64,000 nt of DNA, from the NCBI GenBank assembly GCA_036556905.1, contig DATBIM010000112.1:1-64000 (forward strand). Reading direction: 5' to 3'. This stretch comes from 40CM-4-69-5 sp036556905 (GTDB lineage: Bacteria > Methylomirabilota > Methylomirabilia > Rokubacteriales > CSP1-6). Both the position numbers and the translations under genes were made by a program. Each line of letters starts with the position of its first letter. Position 1 is the first letter of the stretch. Of the stretch, positions 1 through 6,856 are shown in pieces. The notes under the pieces were generated by a model. It made no database searches. It saw nothing but the letters and a program-made list of their open reading frames with translations, and was not told where the DNA came from.

Positions 1-1
1 C

Positions 2-88
2 GTGGGGCATATGTCAAATATGGAGGCTCCGGAACGATTCAATGCGCTCGTATCGGACTTCCTAGCGGCACAACAACGCACGGCCTAA
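2..88 (+). CDS. C-terminal end of an alpha/beta-hydrolase-like protein (5' end outside window)
   Basis: Only the last 28 codons are present, ending in TAA at 86-88. The encoded tail has a GHM triad-like histidine followed by the pattern N-x-E-x-P-E-x-F-N-x-x-V-x-D-F-L, which is how many alpha/beta hydrolases of the epoxide hydrolase/haloperoxidase type end (catalytic His just before the final helix). The substrate cannot be told from this fragment. It runs on the same strand as the binding-protein gene 83 bases downstream. Confidence 0.6.
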   Translation: MGHMSNMEAPERFNALVSDFLAAQQRTA

Positions 89-170
89 CTTCCGGCTCGA
101 GCGGTCCGGCGAGGCGCCGGCCGCTCAGCCTGGCGTTGGGCTTCGAGGACCAGAAATACCCGGAGTCGAG

Positions 171-1172
171 ATGCTAGGAACGAGACTTAGCCTCAGCGTC
201 ATGCTTGTCCTCGGTGGGCTTTTCAGCCCGGTGACGGCGGAGGCCGAACAGGCGACCAAGATCGCTCGAATAGGCTACCTGGCGACCAACCTGGCTGGGA
301 CACCCCCTGCTTCGCACGTGGCCTTCCTCGAAGGACTGCGTGACCTCGGCTACGTCGAGGGCCGCAACGTCGTGATCGAATACCGAGACGCCGAGGGGAA
401 GGTCGAGCGGTTCCCTGCTCTTCTGGCCGAACTGATTGCGCTCAAAGTTGATGTCATCGTGGCCCCAGGCACACCCGCCGCCCTGGCCGCCAAGCACGCG
501 ACCAGGACTCTCCCCATTGTCTTCCCTGTTGCTGTCGATCCGGTTCAGAGCGGGCTTGTCACCAGCCTTGCGCGGCCGGGCGGCAATGTCACGGGGTTGT
601 CGGCCCTCGTCTCGGAGCTAGTCGGCAAGTGTTTGGAACAGCTCACGCAGGCCGTTCCGGGGGTCAGTCGGGTCGCTGTCCTCTGGCAGCCAGGTGGCCT
701 CGACGAACGCACGGAAAAGGAGATGCTGAAGGGAGCAGAAGTCGCGGGGCGGGCGCTTGGGGTGCGGCTTCAGTTCGTTCAGGCGCGAGGTCCCGCCGAT
801 TTCGAGAGGGCCTTCTCGGAAATGACCAAGGCGCGCGCAGGTGCTCTGACTGTGTTGACGAGCGTCATGTTCGTCAATGAGCGCAGACGCCTCGTGGACT
901 TGGCCGCCGAGAACCGGCTTCCAGCTGCGTACGCACAGAGAGAGTTTGTCGATGCCGGGGGCCTTATGTCCTATGGAACGAATGTCGCCGATTTGTTCAG
1001 GCGCGCCGCTACCTACGTGGACAGGATTCTCAAGGGTGCGAAGCCCGGGGATCTGCCCGTCGAGCAGTCGACGAAGTTCGAGCTGGTCATCAACCTCAAA
1101 GCCGCCAAGGCCCTTGGCCTGACGATCCCGCCGTCGGTGCTGGCACGGGCGGACCAGGTCATCGAGAAATGA
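171..1172 (+). CDS. Orphan ABC transporter substrate-binding protein (ABC_sub_bind family)
   Basis: A 333-residue secreted protein with a signal peptide of about 24 residues (hydrophobic core then AEA). It has the landmarks of the ABC_sub_bind (PF04392) type I periplasmic binding fold: an early K-I-A-R-I-G-Y-L strand, the GLRDLGYVEGRN segment near residue 60, an SLARPGGNVTGLS segment, and a C-terminal KALGLTIPPS stretch. The ligand is unknown; distant relatives bind amino acids. No permease or ATPase is adjacent, so it is an orphan. It is a clear paralogue of the gene at 16315. The ATG is preceded by a GGAG-like site. Confidence 0.9.
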   Translation: MLGTRLSLSVMLVLGGLFSPVTAEAEQATKIARIGYLATNLAGTPPASHVAFLEGLRDLGYVEGRNVVIEYRDAEGKVERFPALLAELIALKVDVIVAPGTPAALAAKHATRTLPIVFPVAVDPVQSGLVTSLARPGGNVTGLSALVSELVGKCLEQLTQAVPGVSRVAVLWQPGGLDERTEKEMLKGAEVAGRALGVRLQFVQARGPADFERAFSEMTKARAGALTVLTSVMFVNERRRLVDLAAENRLPAAYAQREFVDAGGLMSYGTNVADLFRRAATYVDRILKGAKPGDLPVEQSTKFELVINLKAAKALGLTIPPSVLARADQVIEK

Positions 1173-1275
1173 AGAATGTCGGCGCCGCCGTTGAAGCTCG
1201 CGTTGGGCAGACAATTGGCGTGGCAATGGTGAGGACCGCCCGACAGGCTCGGTTCAGCTCTCGACGGTGTGCCGA

Positions 1276-1437
1276 ATGGAATACTGGAGAGGCGTGTTGG
1301 TGAAAGCGACGCTCGTCAGGCTCACCGCCGTCGTCGCCGTTCTGTTCCTTGTCGCCCCTGGCATGGCCTCTGGGCGGCCGACGACAAGGGTCTCACGCCT
1401 GGGGTCCTTGACCACCGGCATGAGCACCGGGACTTGA
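1276..1437 (+). pseudogene. Possible truncated relic of a secreted binding-protein gene
   Basis: A 53-codon reading frame begins ATG-GAA-TAC-TGG and encodes a textbook signal peptide (basic start, a run of V/L/A residues, APGMAS cleavage region) followed by about 25 residues and a stop. The post-cleavage part loosely resembles the first strand of binding proteins like the one at 171, but the rest of such a protein is missing. It may be a degenerate N-terminal relic or a chance frame. The 290-base gap 1173-1463 contains nothing else I can support. Confidence 0.25.
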
Positions 1438-1463
1438 CGAAACCTTAGACGGCGTCAATTCAC

Positions 1464-1751
1464 GTGAGCCAAGAGGCCAAAGCACGCAAGATCTACGAGG
1501 AACGTGTGGTGCACGACTCGCTCGCCCGCCTGGCGGAGCGCCTCGATCTGAAGGGCCTGCCATTCTCGGAAGAAGAGTTGAAGACCCTCGCGAGACGATC
1601 TCGCGAATCATTTCGGAACCCGGAAAGGTGGAGAGAGCGACTGGACAGATACAAAGCTCATCTCGCGAAGAAGTATGGAGCTGATCCTGTTGCAAGCATC
1701 TCCTCTGCGCTAGAGACTATCAACAATGCGATCGGTTATGAGGAAAAGTGA
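1464..1751 (+). CDS. Hypothetical protein, charged helical, 95 aa
   Basis: I do not recognise the family. The protein is highly charged and predicted mostly helical, with many Arg/Glu/Lys pairs, no signal peptide and no cysteines. It starts at GTG (GTG-AGC-CAA) without an obvious Shine-Dalgarno site and ends ETINNAIGYEEK. Codon use fits the genome less well than the neighbours (more A/T at third positions), so it could be a recent acquisition. The same stretch is also open on the other strand, so the call is moderate. Confidence 0.5.
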   Translation: MSQEAKARKIYEERVVHDSLARLAERLDLKGLPFSEEELKTLARRSRESFRNPERWRERLDRYKAHLAKKYGADPVASISSALETINNAIGYEEK

Positions 1752-1952
1752 CACGCCGTCCAACCGCCCGTTCGACGCACGCCCGGCCCGCCCCCCGGCG
1801 GAAGCTTCCACTCGATCGGACCGTTCCGGGAAGGTCTTGTGGAGGAGGCCGTTCTCATGACATCAATGACGCGGCACCTTCGTGCGCCGCTGAGCCTGAC
1901 TGTGTTGGGCGCGCGAACAGGTTCGTCGACTCGCACACGAATGGAGGTCCTC

Positions 1953-2600
1953 ATGGCCGGCGTTCCCACCTGGCGCATCGCGGGAGACTGGTTCGACAAC
2001 TGCAGCTGCGCTGTCGCGTGCCCGTGCACATTCGCTCAGCCCCCGGATAACGGTTTCTGCGAGTCGGTTCTCTTCTGGCACATCCAGCGTGGCCACTACG
2101 GCGACGTCAACCTCGACGGTCTGAGCTTCGTGCGAGTGGGTCGATGGGAAGGCGATCTCTGGGCGGGGAAGGTCAAGGGGACGGCCGGTCTCTTCATCGA
2201 CGAGCGCGCTGACGAGCGCCAGGCGGAGGCGCTGCCGCTCATTATCGGGGGTCGGGCCGGGGGATTTCCCGCCCAGGTCGCAGCGCTGTTCACCGAAGGC
2301 CGGCAGCTCCGCGGGGTGGAGCGCGCCCGAATTACGTTCGAGATCGCGCCCGACCGTGCCCACTGGGGAGCGGAGATCGCCGGTAAGGTGAAGGCCTGGG
2401 CAAAGGCGCTGACGGGACCGACGAGTCTGCCTGGAAAGTATCCGCAGCTCATGAACGCGCCCGGTTGCGAGACGGGCCCCGGCCCCCAGCTTGTGACCTG
2501 GGGCAAGTCGACGATCTGCTCCGTGGATGCGTTCGGCTACAAATTCCAGTGGACGACGAATTCGAGCAAGCACATCCCGTTCGACTGGACAGGCCCATGA
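1953..2600 (+). CDS. DUF1326 domain-containing protein
   Basis: A 215-residue protein matching the DUF1326 pattern: a W-x-I-x-G-D-W-x-D-N-C-S-C start followed by an A-C-P-C-T-F motif, giving a cluster of conserved cysteines within the first 25 residues, then a mid-protein LIIGGRAGG segment. Function is unknown; the cysteine cluster suggests metal or redox chemistry. The start at 1953 is chosen because GGAGG ends five bases before the ATG and because the family begins at this point, although the frame is open upstream to 1839. Family members often sit beside DUF2182 membrane proteins, which are absent here. Confidence 0.8.
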   Translation: MAGVPTWRIAGDWFDNCSCAVACPCTFAQPPDNGFCESVLFWHIQRGHYGDVNLDGLSFVRVGRWEGDLWAGKVKGTAGLFIDERADERQAEALPLIIGGRAGGFPAQVAALFTEGRQLRGVERARITFEIAPDRAHWGAEIAGKVKAWAKALTGPTSLPGKYPQLMNAPGCETGPGPQLVTWGKSTICSVDAFGYKFQWTTNSSKHIPFDWTGP

Positions 2601-2667
2601 CCGGTGTCCAGGTCGGCTGGCGGCGGCGCTCGTCGAGGCGGACGAGGGCACGCGTGACCCTGACTCG

Positions 2668-3573
2668 TCACGCGCGCGCCTGCCGGCGCTCCTCCAACTC
2701 GTCCAGGGTCCGCGGCCAGTCGGCGCGCAGCAGCCGTGAGAGCGCCCGGTCGGCCAGCAAGCGTCCGCCCGTCTGGCAGCTCGCGCAGTAGTTGGTCTCG
2801 TTGTCCGCGTAGACGATGCGCTGGACGGCGGCGCCGCAGACGGGGCAGGGCTTCCCGTAACGCCCGTGCACGGCCATGCCTTCGCGGAAAGCGGTGACGC
2901 CTTCGGGGAAGCGCTCGGCGACGTCCTGGCACAGCCGCTCGCTCCACTCCCGGAGCACGGCCCGCGTGGCCTCGTAGAGACGCGCGACCTCTTCGTCGCT
3001 CAGCTGGTCGGTGAGCTTCACCGGGGAGAGGCGGGCCCGGTGCAGGATCTCGTCCCCGTACGCATTGCCGATGCCACTGAAGAGCCGGGGGTCGGTCAGG
3101 GTGCGCTTGAGGGTGTGGCGCTCGCTGACGAGGGCGGCCCGGAAAGCGGCGAGGTCGGCCTCCAGCACCTCGAGGCCACCGGGATCGTACTGGGCGAGTG
3201 CGGCCTCGCCGCGCGCCAGGTAGAGGCCGGCGCGTCGCTTGGTGCCGGCCTCGGTGAGGATCAGGGTGCCGGTGGAGAAGTCGAGGGCGGCCAGACCGAT
3301 CCGGCCCGGGGCCCGGGCGCCCGCCGCCTTCCAGTGCAGGCGGCCGGCGATCATCAGGTGGACCACCACGAAGCGCTCGCCCTCGAGCCCGAAGACGATC
3401 CGCTTGCCCAGGCGACGGAGGCCGAGCACCCGCCGGCCCACGACCTCGCCAATCGGGGGCTCGACCGAGCGGAGCACGAAGGGGTGGAGGAGACGGACCC
3501 CGTCCAGAGTCGCGCCGACCACCCGGGGCCTGAGGGCCTCGATGTACGCGACGACGTCGGGGAACTCGGGCAT
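2668..3573 (-). CDS. mutM: Formamidopyrimidine-DNA glycosylase / endonuclease VIII family (Fpg/Nei)
   Basis: This base-excision repair enzyme (301 aa) removes oxidised bases and nicks the abasic site. The protein begins M-P-E-F-P-D, keeping the catalytic Pro2 and Glu3 of the family (canonical start MPELPE). A Lys in the LGKR segment near residue 57 matches the conserved DNA-contacting lysine. The C-terminal zinc finger is complete: C-P-V-C near residue 248 and C-A-S-C near 268. Whether it prefers Fpg (8-oxoguanine) or Nei substrates cannot be read directly. It is divergent from the thioesterase at 3604, with 30 bases between the two starts. No Shine-Dalgarno site is visible. Confidence 0.9.
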   Translation of the reverse strand: MPEFPDVVAYIEALRPRVVGATLDGVRLLHPFVLRSVEPPIGEVVGRRVLGLRRLGKRIVFGLEGERFVVVHLMIAGRLHWKAAGARAPGRIGLAALDFSTGTLILTEAGTKRRAGLYLARGEAALAQYDPGGLEVLEADLAAFRAALVSERHTLKRTLTDPRLFSGIGNAYGDEILHRARLSPVKLTDQLSDEEVARLYEATRAVLREWSERLCQDVAERFPEGVTAFREGMAVHGRYGKPCPVCGAAVQRIVYADNETNYCASCQTGGRLLADRALSRLLRADWPRTLDELEERRQARA

Positions 3574-3590
3574 TAGAGCAGCTCAGGCAT

Positions 3591-3596
3591 TAGGAT
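3591..3596 (+). promoter_or_regulatory. -10 box TAGGAT of the thioesterase gene (leaderless type)
   Basis: TAGGAT ends 7 bases before the ATG at 3604. Transcription starting 7 bases after the hexamer would begin on the ATG itself. There is no Shine-Dalgarno site in between and no clear -35 box. Confidence 0.5.
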
Positions 3597-3603
3597 GGCG
3601 AGC

Positions 3604-4092
3604 ATGACCGCGCCCTTCGATACCTATCGCGACCGTGTACGTCCGGAGTGGATCGACCACAACCAGCACATGAACATGGGGTATTACCTGGTCGTGTTCG
3701 ACTTCGCCACCGACGCGTTCCTGGCCTGGCTCGGGCTCGACGAAGCCCACCGCCGTGAGCGGCGGGTGACCACCTTCTGCCTGGAGGCGCACATCACCTA
3801 CCACCGCGAGGTCGGGGCAGAGGCGCCGCTGCGCTTCACCACGGTGCTCCTGGCCCACGACGACAAGCGCATCCATTACTTCCACCAGATGTATCACGCG
3901 ACCGAGGGTTACCTGGCCGCCACCAACGAGCTGCTCTCGCTCCACGTGAGCCAGGCCACCCGGCGCAGTGCCCCGATGGCTCCCGAGATCCTGGCGCGCC
4001 TGGCGGAGATCCAGCGCGCCCACGACGCGCTGCCGCGCGCGCCTCAAGTGGGCCGGGTCATCGGGCTCGCCAGCCGCCCGCCTGCGCGCTGA
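3604..4092 (+). CDS. Hotdog-fold acyl-CoA thioesterase
   Basis: The protein has the 4-hydroxybenzoyl-CoA/betainyl-CoA thioesterase pattern: V-R-P-E-W-I-D-H-N-Q-H-M-N near residue 15, in which the catalytic Asp and the following N-x-H-M-N are typical, then a long hotdog helix and the HITYHREV strand. It probably hydrolyses small acyl-CoA thioesters. An in-frame ATG lies at 3595, but 3604 is preferred because the TAGGAT box at 3591-3596 would place the transcript start on it. Its last 35 bases overlap the convergent peptidase gene. Confidence 0.85.
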   Translation: MTAPFDTYRDRVRPEWIDHNQHMNMGYYLVVFDFATDAFLAWLGLDEAHRRERRVTTFCLEAHITYHREVGAEAPLRFTTVLLAHDDKRIHYFHQMYHATEGYLAATNELLSLHVSQATRRSAPMAPEILARLAEIQRAHDALPRAPQVGRVIGLASRPPAR

Positions 4093-5518
4093 CGGCCCCC
4101 CCGTCGCGCCGGTAGTGGTCGGCGAGCACCTCCGCCACGCACGCCGTCACCCGGACGCCCATCCTGAGATCCACGAACTCGTTGGGGCCGTGGGCGTTGG
4201 AGCCGGGTCCCATGACCCCGGTGATGAGAAACTGGGCCCGCGGGAAGCGCTCGCCCAGCATGCTCATGAAGGGAATGGAGCCCCCGATGCCCTGAAAGAC
4301 CGCTGGCTTGCCGAAGTAGGCCTGGGACGCTCGCTGCATCGACGTCAGCAGCCAGTCCGCGGTGGCTGGCGCGTTCCAGCCGCCGCTGGGGGCGGCCGCG
4401 GTGAAGGTGACCCGCGCCCCCGAGGGCGGATCGGCTTCCAGGATCTCTTTGAGGCGTCGCGTTGCCTGGGCGACGTCGAGCGTGGGCGGCACCCGCAACG
4501 ACAGCTTCAGCGCCGTCCTGGGCCGCAGCACGTTGCCGGCGTCCTCGAGCGCGGGCAGGCCGGCGGCCCCGGTAATCTCCAGCACCGGACGCCACGTGTT
4601 GTTGAGCAGGAGCTCGACGGGATCGTCGTGGACCGGCCGGACTCCGGGCAGGAACGGGAACTCGGCGAAGTGCTCGGCGCCCAGCACCGCCGCCGACGCG
4701 CGCGCCTCGGCCATCCGCGGTGGCGGGATGGTGACCTTGAAGTCGTGGGGAAGAATCTCCCCGCTGCGCTCATCTTCCAGCCGGGAGAGCAGCCGGCGGG
4801 CGATACGGAAGCTCGAGGGCACGATGCCGCCGGCCCCACCCGAGTGCACCCCCTCGCCGAGGACTTCCACCGTCAGCGTGCCGTTGATGAGGCCACGCAG
4901 CGACGTCGTCGCCCAGAAGCGCTCGTAGTCGCCACACCCGGAGTCCAGACAGATCACCAGGCTGGGCGTCCCGATGCGTTTGGCCAGCGCCTCCACGTAG
5001 TACGGCAGATCGTAGCTGCCACTCTCCTCGCAGGCCTCGATGAGCACGATGCAGCGGCGGTGGGGCCGTCCCTGGGCCTGCACCGCCTCGATGGCGGTGA
5101 GGGCGGCGAAGGCGGCGTACCCGTCGTCGCCGGCGCCCCGTCCGTAGAGCCGGTCGCCGCGGCGCACCGGGGTCCACGGTCCCAGGCCGTCCGCCCAGCC
5201 CGACATCTCGGGCTGCTTGTCGCAGTGCCCGTAGAGCAGCACGGTGTCCTCGCCGTCGCCGGGAATCTCCATGAGGAGCACCGGCGTGCGACCCTCGAGC
5301 CGGGCCACCTCGATCTGCAGCCCTTCGAGCGGGCGCGAGCGCGCCCAGGCCTGGATCAGCGCGACGGCGCGCTCGATGTGGCCGTGCTCGCGCCACTGGG
5401 GATCGAAGGACGGCGACTTGGCCGGGATCTTCACGTACTCGGTGAGGGCGGGGACGATGCGCTCGTCCCAGGCGTGCTGCACGAAGGGCAAGGTGTGCGC
5501 GGTATCGGTGGTCGTCAT
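4058..5518 (-). CDS. M20 family metallopeptidase
   Basis: A 486-residue zinc peptidase of the M20/M28 clan (ArgE/DapE/CPG2-like dipeptidases and deacylases). Visible motifs are L-L-Y-G-H-C-D-K-Q (metal His and the associated Asp), G-R-G-A-G-D-D-G (bridging Asp) and E-A-C-E-E-S-G-S (catalytic Glu pair). A dimerisation domain with the conserved GVHSGGAGG segment follows. The substrate is open; the layout resembles dipeptidases acting on small peptides. The ATG at 5518 lies 7 bases after a TACGAT box. The frame is open further upstream, but that stretch is antisense to the next gene. Confidence 0.9.
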   Translation of the reverse strand: MTTTDTAHTLPFVQHAWDERIVPALTEYVKIPAKSPSFDPQWREHGHIERAVALIQAWARSRPLEGLQIEVARLEGRTPVLLMEIPGDGEDTVLLYGHCDKQPEMSGWADGLGPWTPVRRGDRLYGRGAGDDGYAAFAALTAIEAVQAQGRPHRRCIVLIEACEESGSYDLPYYVEALAKRIGTPSLVICLDSGCGDYERFWATTSLRGLINGTLTVEVLGEGVHSGGAGGIVPSSFRIARRLLSRLEDERSGEILPHDFKVTIPPPRMAEARASAAVLGAEHFAEFPFLPGVRPVHDDPVELLLNNTWRPVLEITGAAGLPALEDAGNVLRPRTALKLSLRVPPTLDVAQATRRLKEILEADPPSGARVTFTAAAPSGGWNAPATADWLLTSMQRASQAYFGKPAVFQGIGGSIPFMSMLGERFPRAQFLITGVMGPGSNAHGPNEFVDLRMGVRVTACVAEVLADHYRRDGGAVSAQAGGWRAR

Positions 5519-5525
5519 GGCCCAG

Positions 5526-5531
5526 ATCGTA
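5526..5531 (-). promoter_or_regulatory. -10 box TACGAT of the M20 peptidase gene (leaderless type)
   Basis: Read on the minus strand, TACGAT ends 7 bases before the ATG at 5518. No Shine-Dalgarno site lies between. The box sits just beyond the end of the esterase gene. Confidence 0.5.
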
Positions 5532-5534
5532 GCA

Positions 5535-6161
5535 TCAGCCCGGCCGGCGCAGCAGCGGGCGGAGATAGGGCCAGAGCTTCTCGGCGATGATCTGATGCCC
5601 GGCCGCGTTCGGGTGGAGCCCGTCGGGCTGCAGGACGCGGGGCTCGGCCGCCACACCGTCGAGCAGGAACGGCATCAGGGGCACACGCGTCCGCCGGGCG
5701 ACTTCCGGATAGACCGCGGCGAACTCCCGCGTGTACTCGCCGCCGTAGTTGGGCGGCATCAGCATTCCGGCCAGCAAGACTTGCGCGCCGGAAGCCCGGA
5801 GCCGCGCGATGATCGCCGCCAGGTTGTCGCGCATCGCCGCCGGCGGCTGCCCGCGCAGCCCGTCGTTGGCGCCCAGCGCGACCACCACGACGTCCGGTTT
5901 GGCTCGCAGCACCCAGTCCACCCGCCGCAGGCCGCCGGCCGTCGTGTCGCCGCTCACGCCGGCGTTGACCACGCGGTAGTCGTAGCCCTCGCGCCGCAAC
6001 CGGGCCTCGAGGAGCGCGGGAAAGGCTTCCTCGGCGGCCACGCCCAGGCCGGCGGTGAGACTGTCGCCGAGGACGGCGATCACCCCGGCGCCGCGCGCGG
6101 ACGTCGGCGATGCCACGCCGAACGCGGCCAGCAGGAGAGCGGCGGCGAGCAGACGCCTCAC
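5535..6161 (-). CDS. tesA: TesA-like arylesterase / lysophospholipase (SGNH hydrolase)
   Basis: A 208-residue exported SGNH/GDSL hydrolase. A signal peptide covers about residues 1-25. Block I is LGDSLTAGLG (nucleophile Ser), block II is the Gly in NAGVSGDTT, block III is GANDG, and block V is D-G-L-H-P-N with the catalytic Asp and His. Family members hydrolyse acyl esters and thioesters in the periplasm. The gene is divergent from the YbbA/YbbP exporter, the same arrangement as tesA-ybbAP in Escherichia coli. The GTG start at 6161 follows a TACACT box by 6 bases. Confidence 0.9.
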   Translation of the reverse strand: MRRLLAAALLLAAFGVASPTSARGAGVIAVLGDSLTAGLGVAAEEAFPALLEARLRREGYDYRVVNAGVSGDTTAGGLRRVDWVLRAKPDVVVVALGANDGLRGQPPAAMRDNLAAIIARLRASGAQVLLAGMLMPPNYGGEYTREFAAVYPEVARRTRVPLMPFLLDGVAAEPRVLQPDGLHPNAAGHQIIAEKLWPYLRPLLRRPG

Positions 6162-6167
6162 ACGCGC

Positions 6168-6173
6168 AGTGTA
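6168..6173 (-). promoter_or_regulatory. -10 box TACACT of the tesA-like gene (leaderless type)
   Basis: On the minus strand TACACT ends 6 bases before the GTG at 6161. It shares two bases with the plus-strand box at 6172-6177, so the two divergent promoters overlap. Confidence 0.5.
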
Positions 6174-6177
6174 TTAT
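6172..6177 (+). promoter_or_regulatory. -10 box TATTAT of the exporter ATPase gene
   Basis: TATTAT ends 10 bases before the ATG at 6188, which would leave a leader of about 3-4 bases. The other in-frame ATG (6176) lies inside the box, which favours 6188. Confidence 0.45.
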
Positions 6178-6187
6178 GGATAACTCG

Positions 6188-6856
6188 ATGATTCAGGTTC
6201 GCGACCTCGTCATGCGTCTGCCCAGCGGTGGCCGATCGCTCACCATCCTCGATGGCGTGACCTTCGACGTGAAGGTCGGGGAGGTGTGCGCCATCACCGG
6301 CCCCTCGGGGAGCGGAAAATCGACCCTGGTCGGCCTCCTGGCCGGGCTCGATCGGCCCACGGCTGGCTCGATCGTCGTGGCCGGCGTCGAGCTGGGCCGG
6401 CTCGGCGAGGACGCGCTGGCCCGTTTCCGGCGCGAGACCCTGGGCTACGTGTTCCAGTCCTTCCACCTGATACCCACGCTGACCGCTGCCGAGAACGTCG
6501 CCGTGCCCCTGGAGATCGTCGGCGTGCCGGAGGCGCCGGCCCGCGTGCGTGAGCTCCTCGCCGAGGTGGGGCTGGCCGACCGTGCGCATCACTACCCGAT
6601 CCAGCTCTCGGGCGGTGAGCAGCAGCGCGTGGCGCTGGCCCGGGCCGTGGCGCTGCGGCCCAAGCTGCTGCTGGCCGACGAGCCCACCGGGAATCTGGAC
6701 TCGGCCACCGGCGCCCAGATCATCGAGCTGCTGCTGGCTTTGAATCGCGAGCGCGGGTCCACCCTGGTGCTGGTGACCCACGACGAGGCCCTGGCCCGCC
6801 ACGCCGGTCGGGTCATCAGGCTCCGCGACGGCCGGATCGTGAACGGGCAACCGTGA
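6188..6856 (+). CDS. ybbA: ABC transporter ATP-binding protein (YbbA/LolD type)
   Basis: A 222-residue ATPase of the MacB/LolD/YbbA class. Walker A is G-P-S-G-S-G-K-S, the Q-loop is FQSFHL, the signature is LSGGEQQR, and Walker B is L-L-L-A-D-E-P-T-G-N-L-D with a switch His in VTHDEALA. It powers the FtsX-like permease encoded next, with a 4-base overlap (GTGA). YbbA/YbbP pairs are mechanotransmission-type exporters or extractors of lipids or hydrophobic molecules; the neighbouring esterase hints at a shared lipid-related substrate, which is inference. Confidence 0.9.
   Translation: MIQVRDLVMRLPSGGRSLTILDGVTFDVKVGEVCAITGPSGSGKSTLVGLLAGLDRPTAGSIVVAGVELGRLGEDALARFRRETLGYVFQSFHLIPTLTAAENVAVPLEIVGVPEAPARVRELLAEVGLADRAHHYPIQLSGGEQQRVALARAVALRPKLLLADEPTGNLDSATGAQIIELLLALNRERGSTLVLVTHDEALARHAGRVIRLRDGRIVNGQP

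Noticed and set aside
3968..5590. 540-codon open frame on the plus strand
   Set aside because: Antisense to the M20 peptidase, whose metal and catalytic motifs are complete.
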